Source: Bacteroidales bacterium (lineage in GTDB: Bacteria; Bacteroidota; Bacteroidia; Bacteroidales; UBA932). From it: a DNA stretch of 64,000 nucleotides. The stretch is from NCBI GenBank assembly GCA_017437755.1, contig JAFRXI010000048.1, positions 124,001 through 188,000 on the forward strand. Reading direction: 5' to 3'. A program made the translations under genes and the position numbers. This document shows positions 1 through 8,646 of this stretch, piece after piece. The notes below the pieces were generated by a model. The model made no database searches and was not told where the DNA came from. It worked only from the letters and a program-made list of their open reading frames with translations. Each line of letters begins with the position of its first letter. Within the stretch, counting starts at the first letter, position 1.

Positions 1-646
1 AGGCGCCGTATCCCACATAATGCTTCAGGCAGGCCGCCACTGCGTCAAGGCTCCTCAGTCCGGCACCCTGATAGCCCCGGACCGAAGCCGCACCGAAAAC
101 GCCGTTCACGTAAGGATCTTCCCCATAACCTTCGGCCACACGGCCCCAGCGGGGGTCGCGGGCAACGTCGATCATAGGAGAAAAAGTCCAGTCTATGCCG
201 CTCCGGCGGGCTTCCCGGGCAGAATGGGCGCACATCTTCTCCACAAGGGCCGGATTCCAGGAGCAGGCCTGTCCCAGCGAAATCTGGTACACTGTCTTGA
301 ATCCGTGGATGTCGTCGTACCCGAAAATCAGCGGTATTCCCAGCCGGGACTCCTCCATGGCCCGTTTCTGCATGGCATTGCGAAGAACGGGGTCGGACCC
401 GAAATAGATCACCGACCCCAGTTCGGCCGGAAGTTTTCCAACCACCTCGCCGATATTGTTCACATTGTCGTTCCGGCCCAGCGTATACTGGTTAAGCTGC
501 ATGACCTTCTCTGCAAGTGTCATCCTTGAAAGAAGGTCCTCAACCCGCTTCTCTTCCGGGAGGCGCGGATTCTTATATGCAGGTTTGCCGGTACTCACCG
601 GTACAAGGCAGAGAGCAATCAGCCCGGTCAACAAAAACTTTTTCAT
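1..646 (-). CDS. GH3 beta-glycosidase, N-terminal part (runs off the left edge)
   Basis: Reading the minus strand from an ATG at 646 gives an open frame of about 215 residues with no stop before the window edge. It starts with a signal peptide (MKKFLLTGLIALCLVPVSTG). The mature part has family 3 glycoside hydrolase landmarks: RVEDLLSRMTLAEKVMQLNQ, FGYDDIHGFKT, then RWGRVAEGYGEDP and a final CLKHYVGYGA. These resemble periplasmic BglX-type beta-glucosidases, which remove non-reducing-end sugars from oligosaccharides. The catalytic aspartate and the second domain lie outside the window. Its ATG overlaps the stop of the GH2 gene by four bases (ATGA), so it is translationally coupled and is the last gene seen of the left-going operon. 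Family assignment is firm; sugar specificity cannot be read. Confidence 0.9.
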   Translation of the reverse strand, partial: MKKFLLTGLIALCLVPVSTGKPAYKNPRLPEEKRVEDLLSRMTLAEKVMQLNQYTLGRNDNVNNIGEVVGKLPAELGSVIYFGSDPVLRNAMQKRAMEESRLGIPLIFGYDDIHGFKTVYQISLGQACSWNPALVEKMCAHSAREARRSGIDWTFSPMIDVARDPRWGRVAEGYGEDPYVNGVFGAASVRGYQGAGLRSLDAVAACLKHYVGYGA

Positions 647-2379
647 CTCTTGCTATAATAGTCGTTCATTACATACCATGCCTTTTTCTTCTCCCCCTTG
701 TCGGAAAGTACACCTTTACGGTTGAAGAAGGCCTGGTTGACGGGGTGCTGCCGGTAAGGGCTGAGGAAGTCATAAAGCACCCAGGGGGACACTCCTGCCA
801 AATTGGGGATGTTTTCAAACATCCGGAGATTATCCCGATACAGCGACGCCTGATAATCCTCGCTCCAGGACGACGCGGTATCTCCGTTGCCAAATACGCC
901 AGCCTTTGCCTCACAGCCGAATTCACTTATTATCAGCGGTTTATCAGTAAAGACATTCCACCTGAGCTCCGCCGCAGACTTGGGCCAGGGGGCATACCAG
1001 CCCATGTATTTGTTTATGCCCACCACGTCCAGCTGCCCGGCAAAGCCGTCATTCATACGGAATTCATCCGCTTCCGGGATGTAATATGCAACGTCAAACG
1101 CGCTGGCAAAAAGCCGCGACGAGTCCAGGCTCCTCCCATATGCGAGAAGCCTGGAGAGGAAAGCATCCCTGTCAGGGGCAGGACGTGTCTCGTTGGAAAT
1201 ACTCCAAAAGCCTATGGCACAACGGTTACGGTCGCGCGCAATCATCTCATACAGATATGTTTCCGCCTTGCGGTAAGTCTCTTCGTTGGAAAAATCTATG
1301 CCCTGCCAGAGTGGGATTTCCTCCCAGATCAGCAGGCCTTTTTCCTCGGCGTAACGGACGATGAACTCGTTCTGTGGATAATGCGCAAGCCGTATGGCGT
1401 TGCAGCCGAGTTCCACCGCCGCATCCACGAGCATACGTGCGTCCTCCGCGGTGCAGGCCCGGCGGCGTTCCATGGGAATCTCCTCATGGAAGGATATGCA
1501 TTTGAGGAAAACCGGATTCCCATTTACCAGGATGCTGGTTCCGTCAACGCCGATATCACGGAATCCGATCCTCTCGGTTACCTTGTCGGCCAGGGCTGTA
1601 ATGGTCACATCGTAGAGCTTCGGGGCCTGCGGGGACCATAGCTTAAGGCGTTTGACCCTTATTTCCCCGCTGACCTTTCCAGAGGCGTCGGTAAAGAACG
1701 ACTTCTCCAGTTTCAATTCGGGGATAGAAACCGTAACAGCCACACCTTCAAGCGGTTCCGCCAGGGTGATATCTGCCAGCAACGTGTCGGTGGTGCCTTT
1801 TTTGAGCCTTAAGAAAGCCTCCTTTACATGCACCTGCGGTACCTCCAGCAGCATGACGTCGCGGGTGATGCCGCCGTAGTTCCACCAGTCGAAACTCATC
1901 GCCGGAATGGCTTCCTTACGGCGGTTGTTGTTAACCCTTACCGCAAGGAAATTGTCGCCATCCTTCAGTATGGAGGTGACATCGGCCTGGAAAGGAGTGA
2001 ACGCCCCCTCATGCTCCATCACCAAAACCCCGTTCAGGAAAACCTCGCACCGATGGCTTACACCGGCAAAATACAGTATCCGGCTTGGACCGGGGCGGGA
2101 CGACGCCTGGAAATGCCTGGCATACCAGATGGTTCCTTCATACCACCACAGGCCAGGGTCCTGATGGTTCCAGTCGCCCGGAACCTGAAGTTTCAGGCCT
2201 CCTTCATAGGAAAATTCCACAAAGTCGGTCTTCCCGGAGGGAACGGCATCAGTGAACAGTTTCTTGTTCATCCCCTTGTCGTACTGGTCGACAATGGCCG
2301 ACCATTCCCCGTTCAGGGAAACACCATCACGTGCGTACGGTGCGAATATCAGTGTCAGAAGCAGGAACAGGGCTTTCAT
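643..2379 (-). CDS. GH2 family beta-glycosidase (beta-glucuronidase/galactosidase type), secreted
   Basis: A 578-residue secreted protein with a short signal peptide. The order is GH2 jelly-roll N-terminal domain (about 20-185), Ig-like middle domain (about 187-275) and TIM barrel (about 280-578). The acid/base Glu is E397 in FWSISNET and the nucleophile E486 in PLIISEFG. The segment VGINKYMGWY just before the nucleophile is like that of beta-glucuronidases, but the length is also usual for small beta-galactosidases, so the substrate is open. It lacks the extra C-terminal domains of LacZ. The start ATG overlaps the stop of the GH36-type gene by four bases and its own stop overlaps the GH3 start by four bases, so the three enzymes are made together, presumably to trim oligosaccharides in the periplasm. 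Confidence 0.92.
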   Translation of the reverse strand: MKALFLLLTLIFAPYARDGVSLNGEWSAIVDQYDKGMNKKLFTDAVPSGKTDFVEFSYEGGLKLQVPGDWNHQDPGLWWYEGTIWYARHFQASSRPGPSRILYFAGVSHRCEVFLNGVLVMEHEGAFTPFQADVTSILKDGDNFLAVRVNNNRRKEAIPAMSFDWWNYGGITRDVMLLEVPQVHVKEAFLRLKKGTTDTLLADITLAEPLEGVAVTVSIPELKLEKSFFTDASGKVSGEIRVKRLKLWSPQAPKLYDVTITALADKVTERIGFRDIGVDGTSILVNGNPVFLKCISFHEEIPMERRRACTAEDARMLVDAAVELGCNAIRLAHYPQNEFIVRYAEEKGLLIWEEIPLWQGIDFSNEETYRKAETYLYEMIARDRNRCAIGFWSISNETRPAPDRDAFLSRLLAYGRSLDSSRLFASAFDVAYYIPEADEFRMNDGFAGQLDVVGINKYMGWYAPWPKSAAELRWNVFTDKPLIISEFGCEAKAGVFGNGDTASSWSEDYQASLYRDNLRMFENIPNLAGVSPWVLYDFLSPYRQHPVNQAFFNRKGVLSDKGEKKKAWYVMNDYYSKR

Positions 2380-4313
2380 TTTACTTGGTATCTGTATAGC
2401 GCAAAGGAATTGCGGTCTTTCAGTTTCAGGCGTATGGTACCGTCGCTGCGGACCCGTGCCGAGGTACGGCGGCCATGCCCCAGGACGGGGACCATGCGGA
2501 CGCGGCGGCCCTCCGGAAGCCAGGTGCGGAGAGTCCCGCGAGGGGAAGGCGAGTTTTCACGGTATACCAGCAGCCAGCCGGATGAGTCATCATTTACTGA
2601 TTGGAAACCGGTCCAGGCCACACCGTCCGGCTCATCGCCTACGGGAAGGATGACGCCACTGTGGAAACCATCCGTAACCTTTTGATATTCATTGATCAGC
2701 GATCCCACCGAGAAGGCCTCTTCAGGAAGGTTGGAGGCTTCCAGCCAGGCCAAAGGCTGGGCCGCAAGAGTAATTGCCACCAGGTATTCAAAGCTATAGC
2801 GCGACGGGGCAAAAGGGTCAGAGGCGGGGTATTTGTCAGTGTTCCTCCAGGGGTTCAGGAATTCGATCTGGAGTTTTTCCGCAGGGACATACCTGGACAG
2901 CATCCAAAGGTTCCTAAGGGTCTGATAAGGGTAATAATTGCCCCAATCGGTATAGCGGTTCTCCAGGAAGATGTTGCCGTATTCTCCAAAATAGTGATAT
3001 CCGGCACGCCGGCCGGCGGTGGCGTCCAGGTTGAAGATGACATCGCCTCCGGTTTCCCCGCGCACCCTGTCAAGCAGGTTGCGAAGGTTCTCCTCGGCCC
3101 GTTTCGTAGGAAGCTGCACCCCGTCGATCTTGAAAATGCGGATGCCGTAGGCCCGGTACAGGCCGGTAAGCACGGAGGCGTCCCTTTCCCAGTCGGCAAA
3201 ATCGTCCTGGATGCTGGGGTTGAACCAAAGGCCTATCTCGATTCCCAGCTCCTTCCCCCTCTCGACTATGGGGCCCAGGCCGCAGGGGTACTTGTCGGGG
3301 TCGGGGGTCCAATAGATGCCGCTTTGCCAGATATCCTTGAATGAACCGCCGGACACTGAATTGGGGCTTTTGCCGCTCTGCCAGCCGTCGTCTATCTGGA
3401 AGCAGGTTATGCCAAGGCGGGAACCCTTTTCCAACTCCTCAAGACAGAACCGTTCCGTCACTCTCGCGTCCTGTCCGCGGTCGCCCCAGGTGTTCATCAT
3501 AACCATGTTCTCATTGGGGCGGATGGACTTCTGCCAGGAGCGCAGTGCCCTGAGGGCATCCAGTTCGCTGCGACCGGAAACGCCTGTGACACAGCCATAC
3601 AGGCGAGTCCAGGCATCAGGCCGGGGAGCGTATCCGGCACCCGTCACTGAGAAACAGCCTCCGTCGGCGATAAAGTCCACGCCGTCGTAATCCAGCTGGG
3701 ATTCACAGCCGGGCGCCTCTTTCAGGAAAAAGAAACCGGCTCCCGAAACGGCATCCCTTGCAAACAGGAGATTCCCCCTCAGGCCGGTCCGGTGATATGA
3801 GATGAACGGATGTTCCTCAACCAGGTTGTTGTTGTCGTCGGTGCGGTCACGGAACTCCACCGTGCGGCCCGTCCAGTGTTTTCCGGGGAAGGAGAGCCTT
3901 TCAATACGTATCCCCCGGGCTCCTTCAATTGTTCCCCGGACCGAGGTTTCGCAGGCAATTGCCGGAATCCCTTCGCGTATTATGTATTCGCGCAGTATTT
4001 CGGCTGATCCAATCCGGAAAAGAATCCTGGCCTTCAGCACTCCGGGACCGGAAAGCGTATCCAGCACCCCGTCCGAGCCCTTCAGCCGCCCTAGGGCAAA
4101 GTCTGGCCTCGGTTTTTCGGTACGGAGAGTCTTATCCGCTGTCTTGTCAACGAGGGCGGCAGTCATCAGATGGCCGTCATTCCAGACAAAAACCCGTTCC
4201 ATCAGGGAATTCCCCAACCGGAGCGTGTCCCCGTCGCGGTTAACGTAAGGCCTGGCGACGGAAGGAAACGCCGCCAGGATTACTGTAATTGTAAGCAGCA
4301 ATCTTCTCATCAA
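2376..4313 (-). CDS. GH36-type alpha-galactosidase-like enzyme, secreted
   Basis: A 645-residue protein with a signal peptide (MMRRLLLTITVILAAFPSVA). An N-terminal beta-supersandwich (about 25-245) is followed by a TIM barrel (about 260-560) and a C-terminal beta domain. Clan GH-D features are visible: MMNTWGDRG, CFQIDDGWQ, GLWFNPS, then IFKIDGV, whose D397 fits the nucleophile, and ENRYTDWGNY, whose D456 is the likely acid/base. The motifs differ from textbook GH36 sequences (FKID instead of LKWD), so the natural substrate may be an alpha-galactoside or a related alpha-linked sugar. It lies 18 bases after the DUF4832-like gene and overlaps the GH2 gene by four bases. Confidence 0.8.
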   Translation of the reverse strand: MMRRLLLTITVILAAFPSVARPYVNRDGDTLRLGNSLMERVFVWNDGHLMTAALVDKTADKTLRTEKPRPDFALGRLKGSDGVLDTLSGPGVLKARILFRIGSAEILREYIIREGIPAIACETSVRGTIEGARGIRIERLSFPGKHWTGRTVEFRDRTDDNNNLVEEHPFISYHRTGLRGNLLFARDAVSGAGFFFLKEAPGCESQLDYDGVDFIADGGCFSVTGAGYAPRPDAWTRLYGCVTGVSGRSELDALRALRSWQKSIRPNENMVMMNTWGDRGQDARVTERFCLEELEKGSRLGITCFQIDDGWQSGKSPNSVSGGSFKDIWQSGIYWTPDPDKYPCGLGPIVERGKELGIEIGLWFNPSIQDDFADWERDASVLTGLYRAYGIRIFKIDGVQLPTKRAEENLRNLLDRVRGETGGDVIFNLDATAGRRAGYHYFGEYGNIFLENRYTDWGNYYPYQTLRNLWMLSRYVPAEKLQIEFLNPWRNTDKYPASDPFAPSRYSFEYLVAITLAAQPLAWLEASNLPEEAFSVGSLINEYQKVTDGFHSGVILPVGDEPDGVAWTGFQSVNDDSSGWLLVYRENSPSPRGTLRTWLPEGRRVRMVPVLGHGRRTSARVRSDGTIRLKLKDRNSFALYRYQVK

Positions 4314-4331
4314 GACAAAAATAATGAGAAG

Positions 4332-5852
4332 CTACTGGATTTCAAAGGAATGTACCTTGACCCAGCCGTTGATTTGAAGGGAAGGCTCGATAGCCACCTG
4401 AAGCCCTGGACGGTAATCCCTATGGGAATCAACAAGTGAAACCACCCAGTCGTATTTCCCCGGGACGAGTCCCTCAAGGGAGACTTTGACTTCGCTCTGA
4501 AGCGGACTGTCCTTAAGACAGAGGGAGAGGTCGGCATCGGCGTCGGGGAAGATGCAGACAGGCTTTCCGCCCTCGTCCATGAGGGCATAGCCAATCCGGT
4601 AGCGCCAGTTCCACTGCGGAATATTGACCGGGCAGTATCCCCAGCCCATGTTCTCCCAGCTGCTCTTGAGCGTAACCGTGGAACCGGCGGATGCCTTGAG
4701 CGGAGCGGTAACCCTGGAAGGATACAGCCTGTAGCCGCCCTCGACGGTGAAACGCTTCACCAGGTCGAAGCAGTTTCCGAACCAGGTTCTGGTCTGATCG
4801 CCCGTCCTGAGGTCCATCATGTTAACGTGAGCCTCGGCTCCTGCCTCGAATTCGCCCCTGCGGACATCTTCCGGATGACCCTCGCGATACTTGCCGGAAG
4901 AATCAATCCAGTAGCGGTGATGAGCGCCGGTGATCCAGCCTCCTTCCAGGATGATGGGACGACGGAAGTTCCACCTGCGGGCGAATTCCCTTTCCCAGTC
5001 CTGATAGTAGTCGGTCATTCCGAATGCATCGTGGCGGAGGCTGTAGCCGTTGGCGATGGCCTGCTCCAGCAGGCTGTCGGAAATAGGGGAAACGGGGCCC
5101 CAGCCGTTGTCGGAGGGCTCTCCCAGCAGCCGGTGATAGTTGATGACGAGGGGAACCTCCGTGAAAGTACGGGCATAGAGCTTTGTTATCCAGTCCATTA
5201 CGACCGCATTGTTGGACGGGTCCTTGTACATTAGGCAGTGTCCCTCGCCCCATTTCCCAAGGCCGTAAGCATCAATGAAATCAACTTTTTCAATGTCGTT
5301 GTACTCCTCTGCCAAGGCCTCGATGAACTTGGAATACTTCTCCTGGAACACCGGGTCGTCGGCATACGGGGAACGCACTTCGCGACTGCCCATCTTGGAG
5401 GTGAAGTATTCTGCACCGGCGTCAAAAACGTAATCTGGAGTGTTCTGGCCCTGGTCGCGGCCGTCCACCACGATGCGGAATGAGAGTTTCATCCCGCGGT
5501 CGAGGACGCTGCGGAACAGTCGGTTGAGCCTGGAATCGGGATCCGTCCAGGCGTACTTCCCCTCTTCGGGCTCAAACGAGCGCCAGCTGGTACGGACATA
5601 CACCGTGTTGGCATAGTCCGAGACGCGGACGGTGTCTCCTTCGGAAGTGGCAATGTGGTCATACCCTGTCTTCTCCCAGAAAGTCTCGTCCCAGTGCCGG
5701 CCCAGGTATACCACCCAGCCGTTCAGGGGATTCCTCAAAACCGTCTCGGTGTCAGGCGAAAACGTAACGGTCTCCCCCGAGGCGCATGCTCCGGCGAACA
5801 GGGCCGCCAAAGACAGCAAGAATATCTTGAACCTGTTGATATCCATACTCAT
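4332..5852 (-). CDS. DUF4832-like putative glycosidase lipoprotein, paralog 1
   Basis: A 506-residue lipoprotein (signal ending ALFAGAC) of the poorly characterised DUF4874/DUF4832 kind. The entry motif VLRNPLNGWVVY is typical of the family. An N-terminal barrel-like region (about 35-360) precedes a beta-sandwich (about 390-506) with NMGWGYCPVNIPQWNW. Two glutamates stand where clan GH-A enzymes keep their acid/base and nucleophile: E203 in GLGKWGEGH and E303 in IILEGGW, 100 residues apart. Both are kept in the two paralogs at 5849-7408 and 17755-19329. Catalysis is therefore my inference, not a known fact for this family. The ATG overlaps the stop of paralog 2 (ATGA); an ATG two codons in is possible. 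Confidence 0.75.
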   Translation of the reverse strand: MSMDINRFKIFLLSLAALFAGACASGETVTFSPDTETVLRNPLNGWVVYLGRHWDETFWEKTGYDHIATSEGDTVRVSDYANTVYVRTSWRSFEPEEGKYAWTDPDSRLNRLFRSVLDRGMKLSFRIVVDGRDQGQNTPDYVFDAGAEYFTSKMGSREVRSPYADDPVFQEKYSKFIEALAEEYNDIEKVDFIDAYGLGKWGEGHCLMYKDPSNNAVVMDWITKLYARTFTEVPLVINYHRLLGEPSDNGWGPVSPISDSLLEQAIANGYSLRHDAFGMTDYYQDWEREFARRWNFRRPIILEGGWITGAHHRYWIDSSGKYREGHPEDVRRGEFEAGAEAHVNMMDLRTGDQTRTWFGNCFDLVKRFTVEGGYRLYPSRVTAPLKASAGSTVTLKSSWENMGWGYCPVNIPQWNWRYRIGYALMDEGGKPVCIFPDADADLSLCLKDSPLQSEVKVSLEGLVPGKYDWVVSLVDSHRDYRPGLQVAIEPSLQINGWVKVHSFEIQ

Positions 5853-7408
5853 TCTACTTTTAGATTCATCAATTTAACCCATCCGTCGTCAGAAACGTCG
5901 TTGTTTACTGCAAGCTGGATGCCCGGAGTGTTGTCCCTGGTGGTGTCCACGATGGCAACGGCCCATTTGTAATTACCAGGAGCCACATCGGCCCGGACCT
6001 GGAATTCATAGGAATTGGGCTTGCTCTCCACCCATGAGGAAGGCTCGCACTTGTCGTCCACGAAAACCTTGACCGGCTTGTCGGTCTGATCCAGGATGGC
6101 GAAAGCCACCTTGTATTTGAAATTCCACTGAGGGATGTTGTTGGGGCAGTATCCCCAGCCCATGTTCCTCCATCGGGAAGATATCTTCACGGAAGCACCG
6201 GCCCTGACGCTTGCGGGAAGTGAGACCAGGTCCGGGTAGAGGCGGTAGCCGCCTTCCGTAACGAACTGCTGGACATAGACAAAGGCATCAGTGAACCAAG
6301 ACTGGGTTTCCTGGCCCACCCTGAAGTCCATCATATTGACCCTGGCTTCCTTACTGGCATCATATTCGCCTTTTCGGACATCTTCGGGATGGTCCCTGCG
6401 ATAGCCGGCAGGATCGTTCCAGTAACTGTGCTGGCCCACTATCCAGCCCCCCTCCATGATGACGGGACGTTTATACCGCCAGGTGTTGACGATGCTCCTT
6501 TCCCAGTTTCCGTAGTAGTCGTTCATGCCAAAGGCATCGCTGCGGAGGCAGTAGCCGTTGGTGACAGCAATGGAAACGAGTTTCTCACTGTCGGGCTGTG
6601 TCCCGCTCACAGGGTGTCCCACCGAGCGGTGATAGTTCAATACCAGCGGAACCTTGGTGAAGCGGGAGGCATAAGCCTTTGTAATCCAATCCATTACCTC
6701 TTCCTTCAGCCGGGTGGTATTCCCGTCCACGAGGGTGAGGTTATTGGGGTCGTAGGCCACGGTATGGCCCTCGCCCCATTTTCCCAGCCCGTATCCGTCG
6801 ATGAAGGCGCAAATCTCAGGGTCGTTGAAATCCTCGGCAAGGGCGGTCAGGAATTTCTCATAGTATTTCTGGAAGATGGGATCCTGAGGCATGGGGGTAA
6901 TCCTGTCCGGGAACTTCGTGTTCTCCACGCCGTATGCCGCCCCTGCGTCCGTGACGAACTTGGGTGTGTTTCGACGCTGGTCCCTGCCGTCCACGTTGAA
7001 TCGGAAGGCAATGGGCAGCCCACGGTCAAGGGCCCCGTGGATCATCTTGTAGATGGCCGTCGAGGGGTCCCTCCAGGCATATACACCGTCCGCGGGATTC
7101 ATGGCAGCCCAATAGGTTCTGATGTAAGCAGCTGAGGCATAATCCCTTACCCTTACATTTGCACCTTTCTCCTCAACATAGATCTCAGTGTCCCAGTAGG
7201 AGGGGTCCCCTGAACCGGAACCGTACATAACCCAGCCGTTCAGGGGGTTTTTAAGGACCTTGGTCCTGTTGAAAGCCGGCTTCACCTGGGTATATCCCGC
7301 TCCAGGATCATCACCCTTTTCCTCTCCCGGGGTTTTCCCGCAGGAGAGGAAAAGAAGTGAAAGGGAGGACAGCAGCAGGGCTGTCCCCCATGACAGGAGC
7401 CTTGGCAT
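5849..7408 (-). CDS. DUF4832-like putative glycosidase lipoprotein, paralog 2
   Basis: A 519-residue lipoprotein with lipobox LLFLSCG followed by an acidic/glycine-rich stretch (KTPGEEKGDD) of the sort that sends Bacteroidota lipoproteins to the cell surface. It has the same layout as paralog 1: VLKNPLNGWVMY, GLGKWGEGH (E213), VIMEGGWIVG (E319) and the C-terminal sandwich with NMGWGYCPNNIPQWNF. It is much closer to paralog 1 than to paralog 3, which suggests a local duplication. Its start overlaps the stop of the SusE/F-like gene by one base (TAATG) and its stop overlaps paralog 1 by four, so it belongs to the SusC-led operon starting near 13.37 kb. Function as a glycosidase is inferred from the conserved Glu pair and the neighbours. 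Confidence 0.75.
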   Translation of the reverse strand: MPRLLSWGTALLLSSLSLLFLSCGKTPGEEKGDDPGAGYTQVKPAFNRTKVLKNPLNGWVMYGSGSGDPSYWDTEIYVEEKGANVRVRDYASAAYIRTYWAAMNPADGVYAWRDPSTAIYKMIHGALDRGLPIAFRFNVDGRDQRRNTPKFVTDAGAAYGVENTKFPDRITPMPQDPIFQKYYEKFLTALAEDFNDPEICAFIDGYGLGKWGEGHTVAYDPNNLTLVDGNTTRLKEEVMDWITKAYASRFTKVPLVLNYHRSVGHPVSGTQPDSEKLVSIAVTNGYCLRSDAFGMNDYYGNWERSIVNTWRYKRPVIMEGGWIVGQHSYWNDPAGYRRDHPEDVRKGEYDASKEARVNMMDFRVGQETQSWFTDAFVYVQQFVTEGGYRLYPDLVSLPASVRAGASVKISSRWRNMGWGYCPNNIPQWNFKYKVAFAILDQTDKPVKVFVDDKCEPSSWVESKPNSYEFQVRADVAPGNYKWAVAIVDTTRDNTPGIQLAVNNDVSDDGWVKLMNLKVE

Positions 7409-8622
7409 TACTCGACAGGTTTGGCGAGGATGGTGTTGTTCCTCAAGTCAAAGATAAACAGATGCTTGCCTGAAGGCATGCCCATGTAGGTGTTCCTCAC
7501 CTCGCGGGCCGAACTGCCGGTCAGTTCCTGAATCTTGTTGGACGTAAGGGCGGTGGAACTTGTGTAGCAGTAGGCATTGTTCTGATTGTACTCGTTTCCT
7601 CCGTCGTCCGTGAAACTCTGGGCGATGCAGAACTTGACACTTCCGCTGAAACTGCCCTCATATATGAGAACCTGCGGGTCGGCCGCGCTCATGGAGCAAT
7701 CGAGTTTCCTTACACCCCAGCCGGTACCGCCGCCATATGCCCAGAGATCCTGGACCGTAACGTGTGCGAGAGGAAGGGTTTCAGTTCCATTGGGATAGAA
7801 ATCAACCGTTAGTGGCTGGAGGTCGGTAGCCTCGTCGTAGATGACAGCCTGCTTGGCCTCCATGTCCACCACAATGCGGTGCTTGCCACCTGCGGAGATG
7901 TTCCAGCCTTGCTTGTTCTCATCCATCACCAGGTCAATAGGGACTCCGGGAGTGAAGGATGTGGCGTTTCCGGAAGCATGTATGTAATAGGTCATTCCGT
8001 CGAATTCGGTCGGGAGCAGGACGGAGCCGGGTGTAAGGTCGCCATACCATGCATAGAGATTGGGGTTCTCAAGGGTCACCGCGATCTCCTCCTGGCCGCC
8101 GGTGGCGGTGCCGTCGATGAACATCTTGTCGGCAGCGAAGATATCAACGTGGATGGGCATTACGTTCACCCTTACGGTACGGACCTCCGGGGCCTGGAAT
8201 TCAGGGCCGCCCGTGAACTCCACCACAACCCGGAATTCAAGCATGAAAGGCTTGTTGACGGGGAGGTTCCAACGGTCGTTGGCCCAATTGTTAATCTGCT
8301 CGGAAGTGAAGCTGCGGGAATAAACGCCGTCTTCCTCGTCGTTGCGGATGGCTGTGGTGGAACCGAAGTTGTTTCCCACCACATCCAGTTTGGAAGTATA
8401 GGTGACGATGTAATCGTCCGACAGTTTGCGGGCCGGGGTCCAGTTGAAGGTGAGCACCGGGGCCGACAGGTTGTTCTCGTCCAGGGCGATGTCCGTCTTC
8501 AGACTGTTAAGGGTCAGTGTTTCGGCCGGAAGCACCAGGTCGTCCTTGTAAGGATCATAGGTGCAGGCTGCCGCCATAACCATGACCAGAACCGCCAAAC
8601 TCTTGATAATATTATTTTTCAT
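7408..8622 (-). CDS. SusE/SusF-like surface glycan-binding lipoprotein 1
   Basis: A 404-residue lipoprotein with lipobox VMVMAAAC. The first about 120 residues follow the SusE N-terminal pattern: an early Ig-like strand set with LTFNWTPARKLSDDYIVTYTSKLDV and EVRTVRVNVMPIHVDIF. The rest contains starch-binding-like modules marked by MFIDGTATGG and HRIVVDMEAKQAVIYD. Proteins of this class sit on the outer leaflet beside SusC/SusD and hold the target glycan; they are not enzymes. It lies 24 bases after the SusD-like gene and overlaps the DUF4832-like gene by one base. The bound glycan is not predictable. A second protein of the same type is at 19346-20974. Confidence 0.82.
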   Translation of the reverse strand: MKNNIIKSLAVLVMVMAAACTYDPYKDDLVLPAETLTLNSLKTDIALDENNLSAPVLTFNWTPARKLSDDYIVTYTSKLDVVGNNFGSTTAIRNDEEDGVYSRSFTSEQINNWANDRWNLPVNKPFMLEFRVVVEFTGGPEFQAPEVRTVRVNVMPIHVDIFAADKMFIDGTATGGQEEIAVTLENPNLYAWYGDLTPGSVLLPTEFDGMTYYIHASGNATSFTPGVPIDLVMDENKQGWNISAGGKHRIVVDMEAKQAVIYDEATDLQPLTVDFYPNGTETLPLAHVTVQDLWAYGGGTGWGVRKLDCSMSAADPQVLIYEGSFSGSVKFCIAQSFTDDGGNEYNQNNAYCYTSSTALTSNKIQELTGSSAREVRNTYMGMPSGKHLFIFDLRNNTILAKPVE

Positions 8623-8646
8623 GTCGGTAATCTCTTAATCATTATA